A DNA stretch of 64,000 nt, taken from positions 186,001 through 250,000 of the forward strand of contig NZ_SZVW01000004.1 in assembly GCF_007655005.1 (NCBI RefSeq). The letters are read 5' to 3'. Made by a program: the position numbers and the translations under genes. Positions within the stretch are counted from its first letter, which is position 1; each line of letters starts with the position of its first letter. This stretch comes from Streptomyces tibetensis (GTDB lineage Bacteria; Actinomycetota; Actinomycetes; Streptomycetales; Streptomycetaceae). The notes beneath the pieces were generated by a model. It was not told where the DNA came from. It searched no databases and saw nothing but the letters and a program-made list of their open reading frames with translations. Positions 29,459-38,162 of this stretch are shown in pieces.

Positions 29459-30328
29459 GTGACCTCAGCGACCCGACAGCCCGAGACCGCGCCCGAAACC
29501 CTCCCGCCGCGACTGATCGCCACCGACCTCGACGGCACTCTGCTGCGCGACGACAAGTCGGTGTCCCCGCGTACGGTCGCCGCGCTGGCCGCCGCCGAGG
29601 AGGCGGGCATCGAGGTCTTCTTCGTCACGGGCCGCCCGGCCCGCTGGATGGACGTCGTCAGCGACCATGTGCACGGCCACGGCCTGGCGATCTGCGGCAA
29701 CGGCGCCGCCGTGGTCGACCTGCACGGCGGCCCCGGTGCCCACCGGTTCGTGAAGGTGCGGGAGCTGGCCCGGGAGAACGCCCTGGACGCCGTACGGCTG
29801 CTGCGCGACGCGGCGCCGGGCACGGTGTACGCGGTGGAGCAGACGTACGGCTTCTACCAGGAGCCGGCGTACCCGAAGCTGCACATGGAGACACCGGACA
29901 GCCTCGCTCCGGCCGAAGAGCTGCTGGGCCCGGACCACCAGGCCGCCGCGGAGCCGGTGCTGAAGGTCCTCGCCTACCACCCCGAGATCGACCCCGACGC
30001 CTTCCTGACCCTGGCCCGCCTCGCCATCGGCGATCGCGCCAACGTCACGCGCTCCAGCCCCAGCGCCCTCCTCGAGATCAGCGGCCCGGGAGTGTCGAAG
30101 GCCAGCACTCTCGCGCTGTGCTGCGCCGAGCGCGGCATCTCGCACGAACAGGTCGTCGCCTTCGGTGACATGCCGAACGACGTGGAGATGCTGACCTGGG
30201 CGGGCCGGTCGTACGCGATGGGCAACGCGCACCCCGACGTGATCGCCGCCGCCTCCGGTCGGACGGTGGCGAACAACGAGGACGGGGTGGCGGTCGTGAT
30301 CGAGCAGTTGCTGACGGAACTGCCGTAG
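29459..30328 (+). CDS. Cof-type HAD-IIB hydrolase
   Basis: A 289-residue phosphatase from GTG 29459. Motifs: [12 protein letters not shown] (~22), VTGRPARW (~60), Lys of GVSKASTL (~220), FGDMPNDVEML (~238). It is clearly related to the product of 20367-21185 in motif wording and layout, so the two are paralogues about 9 kb apart. An ATG at 29451 is out of frame and excluded. A convergent M23 gene follows, with a hairpin between. Confidence 0.87.
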   Translation: MTSATRQPETAPETLPPRLIATDLDGTLLRDDKSVSPRTVAALAAAEEAGIEVFFVTGRPARWMDVVSDHVHGHGLAICGNGAAVVDLHGGPGAHRFVKVRELARENALDAVRLLRDAAPGTVYAVEQTYGFYQEPAYPKLHMETPDSLAPAEELLGPDHQAAAEPVLKVLAYHPEIDPDAFLTLARLAIGDRANVTRSSPSALLEISGPGVSKASTLALCCAERGISHEQVVAFGDMPNDVEMLTWAGRSYAMGNAHPDVIAAASGRTVANNEDGVAVVIEQLLTELP

Positions 30329-30339
30329 CCGCCGGAGCC

Positions 30340-30362
30340 GGGGTGTCTCAGAGGGACACCCC
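30340..30362. terminator. 8-bp hairpin between convergent genes
   Basis: GGGGTGTC (30340-30347) and GACACCCC (30355-30362) with a 7-base loop. It overlaps the last codons of the minus-strand M23 gene and probably serves both directions. Confidence 0.6.
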
Positions 30363-31409
30363 GCGCGCCGCCAGCCACGAGACCGGGTCCACCGAAGAGC
30401 CCGACTCCGCCGTGATCCGGGCCTCGAAGTGCAGGTGCGGCCCGGTGGAGTTGCCCGTGGTGCCCGACTGGCCGATCCACTGTCCGGGGCTGACGTGCTC
30501 CCCCTCGTCGACCGCGATCGAAGCGAGATGGGCGTACTGCGTGTAAGGGCCGCCCGCGTGCTCGATCACGATCTCCATGCCGAAGGCACCCCCGCAGGAC
30601 ACCCTCACCACCCGGCCCGCACCCACGGCCCGCACCGGCGTGCCGATCGGCACCGCGAAGTCCTGCCCGGTGTGCCGGTTCGACCAGCGCGCACCACCGC
30701 TGCCGTAGGACGCCGACAGCTCGTACGTCTCGACCGGAGCGACCCAGTCGCCCTCGCTGAACCCCGTCTCCGGCTGGTCGAGCCGGACGGCTCCGCGGCA
30801 CGCCCCGGCAGCGGCCGCGGCGTCCGCCTGCCCTTGGAGCTGTGAGCGCGCCGACTCCAGCTTCTGCTCGATGTCCGCCTTCAGACTCGCGAGTTGAGTG
30901 TTACGGCGTTCCAGCGCCTGCCACCGGTCCGCGGCCCTGGCCTCGTCCGCCGCCAGCCGCGCCTCGGCCCGCCGGTTCTTGGAGATCGCGTTGTTCACGG
31001 CGAGATCCGCCTGCGAGAAGGCGTGCTGACCTCGCATCAGGCTGTCGGGACTGTCGGCGAGGATCATGTACGCGGCCACCGGCAGGCCCCCGCTGCCGCG
31101 GTACTGCGCCCGGGCGATCCGGCCGAGGTCCTCGTGCAGAACGGCGATGTGCCGCCGCTGCGCGTCCAGGAGTTCCTCCGCCCGCTGGACCTCGGCCCGC
31201 TGCTCCTCGGCCTCCTTACGGCCGGCCTCGTACTGCTGCGTCGCCACCGCGGCCTCCTCGTACAGGCGCGCCACCTCGGCACTGATGCCGGTGTCCGCGC
31301 CGGTGCCGCTGCCGGGCTCCTCGGGCGCTGCCGTCGGCCGGGCCGCGAGCACGGCCAGCGCACACAGCAGGACCGGAACCAGCAGCCGATGACGGCGATA
31401 TGAGCGCAT
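30348..31409 (-). CDS. M23 family peptidoglycan DD-metallopeptidase, coiled-coil type
   Basis: A 353-residue exported protein from ATG 31409. Signal peptide ~1-28; residues ~42-195 are Glu/Ala/Arg-rich helices predicted as coiled coil (as in EnvC/NlpD-like proteins); residues ~225-350 are the LytM domain. Zinc ligands are visible in HTGQDFAVPIGTPV (HxxxD) and GPHLHFE (HxH). It cleaves peptidoglycan cross-links or activates amidases. It lies 101 bases downstream of cydDC on the same strand, so it could share that transcript. Confidence 0.88.
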   Translation of the reverse strand: MRSYRRHRLLVPVLLCALAVLAARPTAAPEEPGSGTGADTGISAEVARLYEEAAVATQQYEAGRKEAEEQRAEVQRAEELLDAQRRHIAVLHEDLGRIARAQYRGSGGLPVAAYMILADSPDSLMRGQHAFSQADLAVNNAISKNRRAEARLAADEARAADRWQALERRNTQLASLKADIEQKLESARSQLQGQADAAAAAGACRGAVRLDQPETGFSEGDWVAPVETYELSASYGSGGARWSNRHTGQDFAVPIGTPVRAVGAGRVVRVSCGGAFGMEIVIEHAGGPYTQYAHLASIAVDEGEHVSPGQWIGQSGTTGNSTGPHLHFEARITAESGSSVDPVSWLAARGVSL

Positions 31410-31510
31410 GTCAGCGATCGTCGCCCAGCACCGCGGGCCCGGTCCTGTTCAGGTCCTGCGGCTGGGGGACCGGCTGCGCCGAACGGCCCAGTGCACACCG
31501 TTCCCGGCCG

Positions 31511-34500
31511 CTACCGCACTGCCACCAGCGACTCCGCGGCCGCTTCCCGCTCCGCCATCTCCCGCAGCGGCCCCTGCGCTGCCAGCAGGTCCGCGTACCG
31601 GCCGCGCTGCACGACCCGCCCCCGGTCCAGCACGATCACCTCGTCGACCGCTTCGAGGCCCGCCAGCCGGTGCGTGATCAGCAGCGTGGTCCGCCCTTCG
31701 GTGACGGCCAGCAGATCGGCGGTGAGCGCGTCGGCCGTCGCCAGGTCGAGATGCTCGGCGGGCTCGTCCAGTACCAGGACGGGGAAGTCGGCGAGCAGTG
31801 CCCGGGCCAGCGCCAGCCTCTGCCGCTGGCCTCCCGACAGCCGCGCCCCGTGCTCGCCGACGAGCGTGTCCAGACCGTCGGGCAGGCTGTCCGCCCACTC
31901 CAGCAGCCGGGCGCGGCCCAGCACGGCGCGCAGCTGCTCCTCGGTGGCGTCCTTCCTGGCGAGCAGCAGGTTCTCGCGCAGCGAGCTGTCGAAGAGATGC
32001 GCGTCCTGCGCACACAGTCCGATGAGCGCTCGTACGTCGTCGCCGTGCAGCGCGGACGCGTCCACACCCGCGAGCGTGAACGAGCCCGCCTCCGCGTCGA
32101 GGAACCGCAGCAGCACCTGCGCCAGCGTGGTCTTGCCGGAGCCGGATGGTCCGACCACGGCGATCCGGCGCCCCTCGTCGAGGGTCAGGTCGAGCCCGTC
32201 GAGCGCCTCCCGGTCCTGCCCTGCGTGCCGGGCGGTCAGTCCCTTGACGACGACCGGGAAGGGCGAGGTGGGCACCTGCCGGGGCCGCTCCGGCTCCCGC
32301 ACGGGCTCAGGGGCGTCCAGCACCTCGTACACCCGCTCCGCACTGCGGCGCACGCGCTGCCGGTACTGCACGGCGAGCGGCATCCCGAGCACGGCCTCGA
32401 AGGCGGCGAGCGGAGTCAGGACGACAACGGCCATGGTCACACCGTCGAGCCGCCCGGCGGCGACCGCCTGCGCGCCGGCCAGCGCCGCGGCCGTGACGGT
32501 CAGCCCTGAGATCAACGCGGTGAGACCGTCGCCCAGGGCGGTGGCCGTGGCGGTCCGCGCGGCGATCCGGGTCAGTGCTCCGTCGGCCTCGCGGGCCTGG
32601 GCGGTCCGCGCGGGAAGTGCGCCGGCGACGGTCAGTTCCGCGGTGCCGGTGAGCAGGTCGGCCACGCGCGTCGCGAGCACCCCGCGGGCGGGTGCCAGTT
32701 TGTGTTCGGCCCGGCGGGCCACAGCGCCGGTGATCAGCGGTACACCGACCCCGGCCGCCAGGAGCCCGGCCGCGAGCACCGCCCCGGCCTCGGGGAGCAG
32801 CCACGCGGTGAAGCCGACCGACGCGGCCGACACGACCAGGGCCGCCCCGGCCGGCAACAGCCACCGCAGCCAGTAGTCCTGCAGCGCGTCCACGTCCGCG
32901 ACCAGCCGGGAGAGCAGATCGCCCCGGCGGACCCGGCGCAGACCGGCCGGTGCCAGCCGCTCCAGCCTGCGGAACACCGCGACGCGGGCGTCCGCCAGCA
33001 TCCGCAGCACGGCGTCGTGCGACACCAGCCGCTCGGCGTACCGGAACACGGCCCGTCCGATCCCGAACGCCCGTGTCGCGGTGACCGCCATCATCAGATA
33101 GAGCACGGGCGGCTGCTGCGAGGCCCGCGAGATCAGCCACCCCGAGGTGGCCATGAGCCCCACGGCACTCCACAGGGCGAGACTTCCGAGCAGCAGCGCG
33201 AGTCCCAGCCGCCCGCGCCGGGGACCGGACATCGCGCGGACGCGCGTGAGGACACCGCCGCGGGCCGACCGTCCGACGGACTCGGCCGGGGCGGGCGGCT
33301 CGGCCTCGGCGATCCGGGCGCCGGCCGGCCGGGTCGCGGCGGACGCCACAGGCAGGGCAGCGGTGGCCCCGGACTCCGCCTGCCGCGCCGCCAGGTCCGT
33401 GCCCTCCAGCCGCACCACCCGGTCCGCGACGTCCAGCAGCGCCGGCCGGTGCACCACCAGCAGGACCGTCCGGCCGGCCGCGAGCCGCCGCACCGCCGCG
33501 ACGACCTCGGCCTCAGTGGCCCCGTCCAGCGCCGCCGTCGGCTCGTCGAGCAGCAGCACGGGCCGGTCGGCGAGGAACGCCCGGGCCAGTGCGAGGCGCT
33601 GCCGCTGCCCGGCGGACAGCCCGGCGCCGTCCTCGCCGAGCACGGTCTCCACACCCTGGGGCAGCGTGTCGACGAACTCCAGCGCCCCGGCGTCCCGCAG
33701 CGCCCGCCGTACGGAGTCGTCGTCGGCGCCGGGCCGCGCCAGCCGTACGTTCTCGGCGATCGTCCCGGCGTAGAGATGCGGCCGCTGCGGCACCCACGCG
33801 ATCCGGGAGCGCCACTGCTCCAGGTCGGCATCGACGAGGTCGACACCCCCGACCCGCACCTGCCCCTCGGCCGGTCGCACGAACCCCAGCAGGACGCTCA
33901 GCAGCGTCGACTTGCCGGCGCCGCTCGGTCCCACCAGCGCGACCGTCTCCCCGGGCTCGACGCCGAAGGTCACGTTCGTGACGGCGTCCGCCGACCGCCC
34001 CGGGTAGCGGACGGTCACGCCCTCGAACGACAGGGCACCCTTCGGCACGGGCTCGGAGCCGGACGCCGGCCGGGGCGCCTCCAGGACCTCGAAAATCTCC
34101 TCGGCGGCGGCGAGCCCCTCCGCCGCCGCGTGGTACTGCGCCCCGACCTGCCGCAACGGCAGATACGCCTCGGGCGCGAGGATCAGGATGACCAGACCGA
34201 TGTACAGATCCATCTCGCCGTGCACCAGCCGCATGCCGATCGTCACGGCGACCAGAGCCACCGAGATCGTCGCGAGCAGTTCCAGGGCGAACGAGGAGAT
34301 GAAGGCGACCCGCAGCGTCCGCATGGTCGCCCGGCGGTACTCGCCGGTGATGCGCCGGATCGACTCGGCCTGCGCCTTGGCCCGTCCGAAGACCTTCAGC
34401 GTCGGAAGGCCCGCGACGACATCCAGGAAGTGCCCGGACAGCCGCGACAGCAGCCGCCACTGACGGTCCATCCGGGACTGGGTGGCCCAGCCGATCAGCA

Positions 34501-35026
34501 CCATGAAGACCGGGATGAGCGGCAGGGTGCCCACGATGATGGCCGCCGAGACCCAGTCCTCGGTGACGATCCGCGCCAGCACCGCCACCGGCACGACCAC
34601 CGCGAGGCCCAGCTGCGGCAGATACCGCGAGAAGTAGTCGTCGAGGGCGTCGACGCCCCGGGTGGCCAGGGCGACGAGCGAGCCGGTCCGCTGCCCGCTC
34701 AACCAGCCCGGGCCGAGCTCTGCGGAACGCTCCAGCAGCCGTCCCCTCAGCTCGGACTTCACTGCCGCACTCGCCCGGTGCGCGGCGAGTTCGGTGAGCC
34801 AGCCGACCAGCGCCCGGCCGACCGCGACGCCCGCCAACAGCACCAGGGGAGTGCCGAGTTCGGACACCGTCATGCGGTGCTGGAACGCGCCGACCACCAC
34901 CTCGGCGATGAGCATCGCCTGCGCGATGACCAACCCCGCCCCCACCGCCCCCAGGGCGACGACCGCCACCAGGAAGACACGGGTGGCGCGGGCGTACCGG
35001 AGCAGACGCGGGTCGATCGGTTTCAC
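31511..35026 (-). CDS. cydDC: CydD-CydC fused thiol/heme ABC exporter for cytochrome bd assembly
   Basis: A 1171-residue fusion of two half-transporters. The first half (CydD-like) has six helices and an ATPase with GPSGAGKST (~370), LSAGQRQRLALARA and LLLDEPTAALD. The second half (CydC-like) has GPSGSGKTT, LSGGQRQRLALARA and LVLDEPAEHLD. E. coli makes these as separate proteins that export cysteine/glutathione and support heme insertion. I prefer GTG 35026 (GAGG ten bases upstream) over GTG 35035, which touches the ribosome site. A perfect parS overlaps the start region. It follows cydB by 12 bases. Confidence 0.92.
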   Translation of the reverse strand: MKPIDPRLLRYARATRVFLVAVVALGAVGAGLVIAQAMLIAEVVVGAFQHRMTVSELGTPLVLLAGVAVGRALVGWLTELAAHRASAAVKSELRGRLLERSAELGPGWLSGQRTGSLVALATRGVDALDDYFSRYLPQLGLAVVVPVAVLARIVTEDWVSAAIIVGTLPLIPVFMVLIGWATQSRMDRQWRLLSRLSGHFLDVVAGLPTLKVFGRAKAQAESIRRITGEYRRATMRTLRVAFISSFALELLATISVALVAVTIGMRLVHGEMDLYIGLVILILAPEAYLPLRQVGAQYHAAAEGLAAAEEIFEVLEAPRPASGSEPVPKGALSFEGVTVRYPGRSADAVTNVTFGVEPGETVALVGPSGAGKSTLLSVLLGFVRPAEGQVRVGGVDLVDADLEQWRSRIAWVPQRPHLYAGTIAENVRLARPGADDDSVRRALRDAGALEFVDTLPQGVETVLGEDGAGLSAGQRQRLALARAFLADRPVLLLDEPTAALDGATEAEVVAAVRRLAAGRTVLLVVHRPALLDVADRVVRLEGTDLAARQAESGATAALPVASAATRPAGARIAEAEPPAPAESVGRSARGGVLTRVRAMSGPRRGRLGLALLLGSLALWSAVGLMATSGWLISRASQQPPVLYLMMAVTATRAFGIGRAVFRYAERLVSHDAVLRMLADARVAVFRRLERLAPAGLRRVRRGDLLSRLVADVDALQDYWLRWLLPAGAALVVSAASVGFTAWLLPEAGAVLAAGLLAAGVGVPLITGAVARRAEHKLAPARGVLATRVADLLTGTAELTVAGALPARTAQAREADGALTRIAARTATATALGDGLTALISGLTVTAAALAGAQAVAAGRLDGVTMAVVVLTPLAAFEAVLGMPLAVQYRQRVRRSAERVYEVLDAPEPVREPERPRQVPTSPFPVVVKGLTARHAGQDREALDGLDLTLDEGRRIAVVGPSGSGKTTLAQVLLRFLDAEAGSFTLAGVDASALHGDDVRALIGLCAQDAHLFDSSLRENLLLARKDATEEQLRAVLGRARLLEWADSLPDGLDTLVGEHGARLSGGQRQRLALARALLADFPVLVLDEPAEHLDLATADALTADLLAVTEGRTTLLITHRLAGLEAVDEVIVLDRGRVVQRGRYADLLAAQGPLREMAEREAAAESLVAVR

Positions 35027-35033
35027 GTGAAAC
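35020..35033. other. parS overlapping the cydDC start codon
   Basis: Perfect GTTTCACGTGAAAC spans the cydDC initiation region; the palindrome's own CACGTG supplies the GTG start at 35026. ParB bound here would sit inside the cyd operon. Confidence 0.9.
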
Positions 35034-35038
35034 ACACC

Positions 35039-36043
35039 TCAGTGCGCGGTCTCGGCGATGTGCTGTGTACCGATCCGCTTGCGGAACACCCAGTACGTCC
35101 AGCCCTGGTAGAGCAGGACGACCGGCGTGGCGATCCCGGCACACCAGGTCATGATCTTCAGTGTGTACGGGCTGGACGAGGCATTGGTGACCGTGAGGCT
35201 CCAGTCCGGGTTCAGCGTCGACGGCATGACGTTCGGGAAGAGCGTCAGGAACAGCATCGCCACCGTGGCCACGATGGTGAGCCCCGACAGCGCGAACGCC
35301 CAGCCCTCACGCCCGGCCCGTGCCGCGACCAGGGCCACGAGGAGCGAGGCCACGGCCACGGCCATCGCCACGAGCGACGGACCGTCTCCCCGGTCGGACT
35401 GCGTCCACAGCAGGAAGGCGAGCGCCAGCAGGGCGGTCACCGCTCCGACCCGCAACGCCAGCTTCCGCGCCCGCTCCCGGATCTCCCCGACCGTCTTGAG
35501 CCCGACGAACACCGTCCCGTGGAAGGTGAACAGCGACAGTGTGACCAGGCCGCCGAGCAGTGCGTACGGGTTGAGCAGGTCCAGGACGCCGCCGGCGTAG
35601 TTGAAGTCCTGGTCGATCTTGACGCCCCGCACGATGTTGCCGAAGGCCACGCCCCACAGGAACGCGGGCAGCAGCGAGGCCCAGAAGATCGCCGTCTCCC
35701 AGTTGCGCTGCCAGTTCTCCTCGGGCCGCTTCACCCGGTACTCGAAGGCCACACCCCGGACGATCAGGCAGACCAGGATGAGCAGCAGCGGCAGGTAGAA
35801 ACCGGAGAAGAGCGTGGCGTACCACTCGGGGAAGGCCGCGAAGGTCGCGCCCGCCGCCGAGAGCAGCCACACCTCGTTGCCGTCCCAGACGGGGCCGATG
35901 GTGTTGATCAGCACCCGCTTCTCGGGCCGGTTCCTGGCGAGCAGCTTCGTGAGCACGCCGACCCCGAAGTCGAAGCCCTCCAGGAAGAAGTAGCCGGTCC
36001 ACAGGACGGCGATCAGAACGAACCAGACGTCGTGCAGTTCCAT
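35039..36043 (-). CDS. cydB: cytochrome bd ubiquinol/menaquinol oxidase subunit II
   Basis: A 334-residue membrane subunit starting at ATG 36043, 20 bases after cydA. It opens with MELHDVWFVLIAVLWTGYFF then LEGFDFGVGVL, the hallmark of CydB, and has about eight to nine helices. With CydA it forms a high-affinity terminal oxidase reducing O2 to water under low oxygen. Length is normal for actinobacteria. Confidence 0.95.
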   Translation of the reverse strand: MELHDVWFVLIAVLWTGYFFLEGFDFGVGVLTKLLARNRPEKRVLINTIGPVWDGNEVWLLSAAGATFAAFPEWYATLFSGFYLPLLLILVCLIVRGVAFEYRVKRPEENWQRNWETAIFWASLLPAFLWGVAFGNIVRGVKIDQDFNYAGGVLDLLNPYALLGGLVTLSLFTFHGTVFVGLKTVGEIRERARKLALRVGAVTALLALAFLLWTQSDRGDGPSLVAMAVAVASLLVALVAARAGREGWAFALSGLTIVATVAMLFLTLFPNVMPSTLNPDWSLTVTNASSSPYTLKIMTWCAGIATPVVLLYQGWTYWVFRKRIGTQHIAETAH

Positions 36044-36063
36044 GACTGTGCAGCTCCCTCGGC

Positions 36064-37572
36064 CTAGTACGAGAAGGCCATCGGCTTGTCGGCGTCACGG
36101 GCGTCGCCGCCGATCTTCGTGGGCGGGTTGAGGTCGGCCTCGGTGAGCTCCGGCGGGCCCGCCTTGACGTACTTGGCCAGCAGCTTGACCTCGACGACGG
36201 CGAGGATGGCGTACAGCGTGGTGAAGACGACCATCGAGGTGATGACCTCGGCCTGCGACACACCGGGGGAGACCGCGTCACGCGTCTGGAACAGGCCGTA
36301 GACGACCCACGGCTGGCGGCCCATCTCGGTGAAGATCCAGCCCCAGGAGCTGGCGATCAGCGGGAAGCCCAGGGTGAGGATCGCGATGCGCCAGTACCAC
36401 TTGGTGAGGGTCGGGCCGAGCGCCTTCTTCGGCAGCAGGACGAGATGCGGCACCTCGTCGTCGCCCACCCTCAGGTGCTGCGGCAGCATGAACTTCTTGC
36501 GGGTCAGCCACAGCCCGGCCAGGCCGATGGCGAACGACGTCATGCCGAAGCCGATCATCCACCGGAAGCCCCAGTAGGCCACGGGGATGTTGGGCCGGTA
36601 GTCGCCGGGCCCGTACTTCTCCTGCTCGGCCTTGTTGACGTCGTTGATGCCGGGCACGTACGAGGTGAAGTCGTCCTTCGCGAGGAAGGACAGCAGGCCG
36701 GGGATCTCGATGGCGACCTTGTTGTGGCCCTTGTCGACGTCGCCGATGGCGAAGACCGAGAAGGGAGCCGGCTTCTCGCCGTCCCACAGCGCCTCGGCCG
36801 CGGCCATCTTCATCGGCTGCTGCTGGTACATGATCTTGCCGAGCACGTCACCGCTGATCGCGGTGAGGAGGCCACCGATGACGACGGTGACCAGGCCCAG
36901 CCGGAGCGAGGTCTTCATCACGGGGACGTGCTTCTTGCGGACCAGGTGGAAGGCGGCGATGCCCACCATGAAGGCGCCGCCGGTCAGGAACGCCGCGGTG
37001 AGCGTGTGGAAGACCTGGGCGAGCGCGGTGTTCTGCGTCAGCACCAGCCAGAAGTCGGTGAGCTCGGCCCGGCCCTTCGCCTCGTTGATCCGGTAGCCGA
37101 CCGGGTGCTGCATCCAGGAGTTGGCCGCGAGGATGAAGTAGGCCGACAGGATCGTGCCGATGGAGACCATCCATATACAGGCCAGATGGATCTTCTTCGG
37201 CAGCTTGTCCCAGCCGAAGATCCACAGGCCGATGAAGGTGGACTCGAAGAAGAACGCGATCAGTGCCTCGAAGGCGAGCGGCGCACCGAAGACGTCACCG
37301 ACGAAGCGCGAGTAGTCGGACCAGTTCATGCCGAACTGGAACTCCTGCACGATGCCGGTGACCACACCCATCGCGATGTTGATCAGGAAGAGCTTGCCCC
37401 AGAACTTGGTCGCCTGGAGGTACTTCTCCTTCTCCGTCCGCACCCACGCCGTCTGCAGACCGGCCGTGAGCGCGGCCAGGGAGATCGTCAGGGGGACGAA
37501 CAGAAAGTGGTAGACGGTGGTGATTCCGAACTGCCATCGCGCCAGGGTCTCCGGCGCCAAAGCCAGGTCCAC
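36064..37572 (-). CDS. cydA: cytochrome bd ubiquinol/menaquinol oxidase subunit I
   Basis: A 502-residue heme-bearing subunit starting at GTG 37572 with GGAG 8 bases before. The heme-ligand His lies in TTVYHFLFVPL (~20), and conserved GYRWMIGF-like (GFRWMIGFGMTSF) and GRQPWVVYG regions are present. The periplasmic Q-loop is short, as in Gram-positive enzymes. First gene of cydA-cydB-cydDC. A Rex-type operator lies 23 bases upstream, so expression probably rises when NADH/NAD+ is high. Confidence 0.96.
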   Translation of the reverse strand: MDLALAPETLARWQFGITTVYHFLFVPLTISLAALTAGLQTAWVRTEKEKYLQATKFWGKLFLINIAMGVVTGIVQEFQFGMNWSDYSRFVGDVFGAPLAFEALIAFFFESTFIGLWIFGWDKLPKKIHLACIWMVSIGTILSAYFILAANSWMQHPVGYRINEAKGRAELTDFWLVLTQNTALAQVFHTLTAAFLTGGAFMVGIAAFHLVRKKHVPVMKTSLRLGLVTVVIGGLLTAISGDVLGKIMYQQQPMKMAAAEALWDGEKPAPFSVFAIGDVDKGHNKVAIEIPGLLSFLAKDDFTSYVPGINDVNKAEQEKYGPGDYRPNIPVAYWGFRWMIGFGMTSFAIGLAGLWLTRKKFMLPQHLRVGDDEVPHLVLLPKKALGPTLTKWYWRIAILTLGFPLIASSWGWIFTEMGRQPWVVYGLFQTRDAVSPGVSQAEVITSMVVFTTLYAILAVVEVKLLAKYVKAGPPELTEADLNPPTKIGGDARDADKPMAFSY

Positions 37573-37594
37573 GTCGCCGCTCCTTACATACGCT

Positions 37595-37610
37595 TGTGAA
37601 AGCGTTCACA
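37595..37610. promoter_or_regulatory. Rex operator upstream of cydA
   Basis: TGTGAAAGCGTTCACA matches the published S. coelicolor Rex operator TGTGAACGCGTTCACA at 15 of 16 positions. A wider inverted repeat CTTGTGAA...TTCACAAG (37593-37618) overlaps it. A CATAAT -10-like box on the minus strand lies at 37620-37625, so the site would cover the start of transcription. Confidence 0.85.
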
Positions 37611-37696
37611 TTCACAAGCCATTATGCAGCACGGACTTTCGAGCATCTTGAGGGGGTCCGTGTCTCCCCCGTCACAGTCGAGCCCTTGGCTCGAAC

Positions 37697-37713
37697 TTCA
37701 ACATATTGTTGAA
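37697..37713. promoter_or_regulatory. 17-bp operator-like palindrome
   Basis: TTCAACA-TAT-TGTTGAA is a perfect AT-rich palindrome in GC-rich surroundings, 8 bases before the start of the broken cyclophilin-like gene. It looks like a GntR- or TetR-type operator; the regulator is unknown. Confidence 0.55.
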
Positions 37714-37721
37714 TCGGCGGC

Positions 37722-38112
37722 ATGCAAACACCGCCACCGCTACAGATACGGATCTCCTGGCCGCGGGCCATCTCGACGCCTCGCTCGGCGACACCCCGAC
37801 CAGCCAGGCCCTGGTCAAGGCACTGCCCCTCGTCTCCACCGCCCGCACCTGGGCGCGGAGGTGTACTTCGACACGGGGGTGTCGGTTTCACGTGAAACAG
37901 GCGCCCAAGAGGTCGTCGAGCCGGGCACCGTCGCCTTCTGGACCGACGGCGATGCCCTCGCCCTCCCCTACGGACCCACTCCGATCTCGCGGGACGATGA
38001 ATGCCGCCTCGCCGGTCCGTGCAATGTCCTGGGCCGCTTCGACGGCGACCCCGGGCTGCTCGGGACCGTGCGGGACGGAGACCCCGTCCGCGTGGAACTC
38101 CTGGACACCTGA
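37722..38112 (+). pseudogene. cyclophilin-like fold (DUF369/TM1367-type) gene with two frameshifts
   Basis: Three successive frames give one family-like protein of ~130 residues: from ATG 37722 MQTPPPLQIRISWPR, then GHLDASLGDTPTSQALVKAL and PLVSTARTW, then GAEVYFDTGV up to DPVRVELLDT. Each switch needs one extra G: near 37764-37767 (CCGCGGG) and near 37847-37851 (CTGGGCG). The pieces match the cyclophilin-like family (VEPGTVAFWTDGDALALPYG, CNVLGRF). Loss of single G in G-runs twice may be real decay or an assembly error. A parS is inside the third segment and keeps the frame (VSRETG). Confidence 0.7.
37885..37898. other. parS inside the cyclophilin-like pseudogene
   Basis: Perfect GTTTCACGTGAAAC read as ...VSRET... 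in the third-segment frame. Confidence 0.9.
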
Positions 38113-38162
38113 CCAGGCACGCGGAGAGTCGCTGCTCCTTGCCGCCTGGCGGCCACGAAGCC

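Noticed and set aside
32702..36067. 1121-residue plus-strand reading frame opposite cydDC and cydB
   Set aside because: Low-complexity Arg/Gly/Pro/Gln protein with no motif; the minus-strand frames carry complete ABC and CydB motifs.
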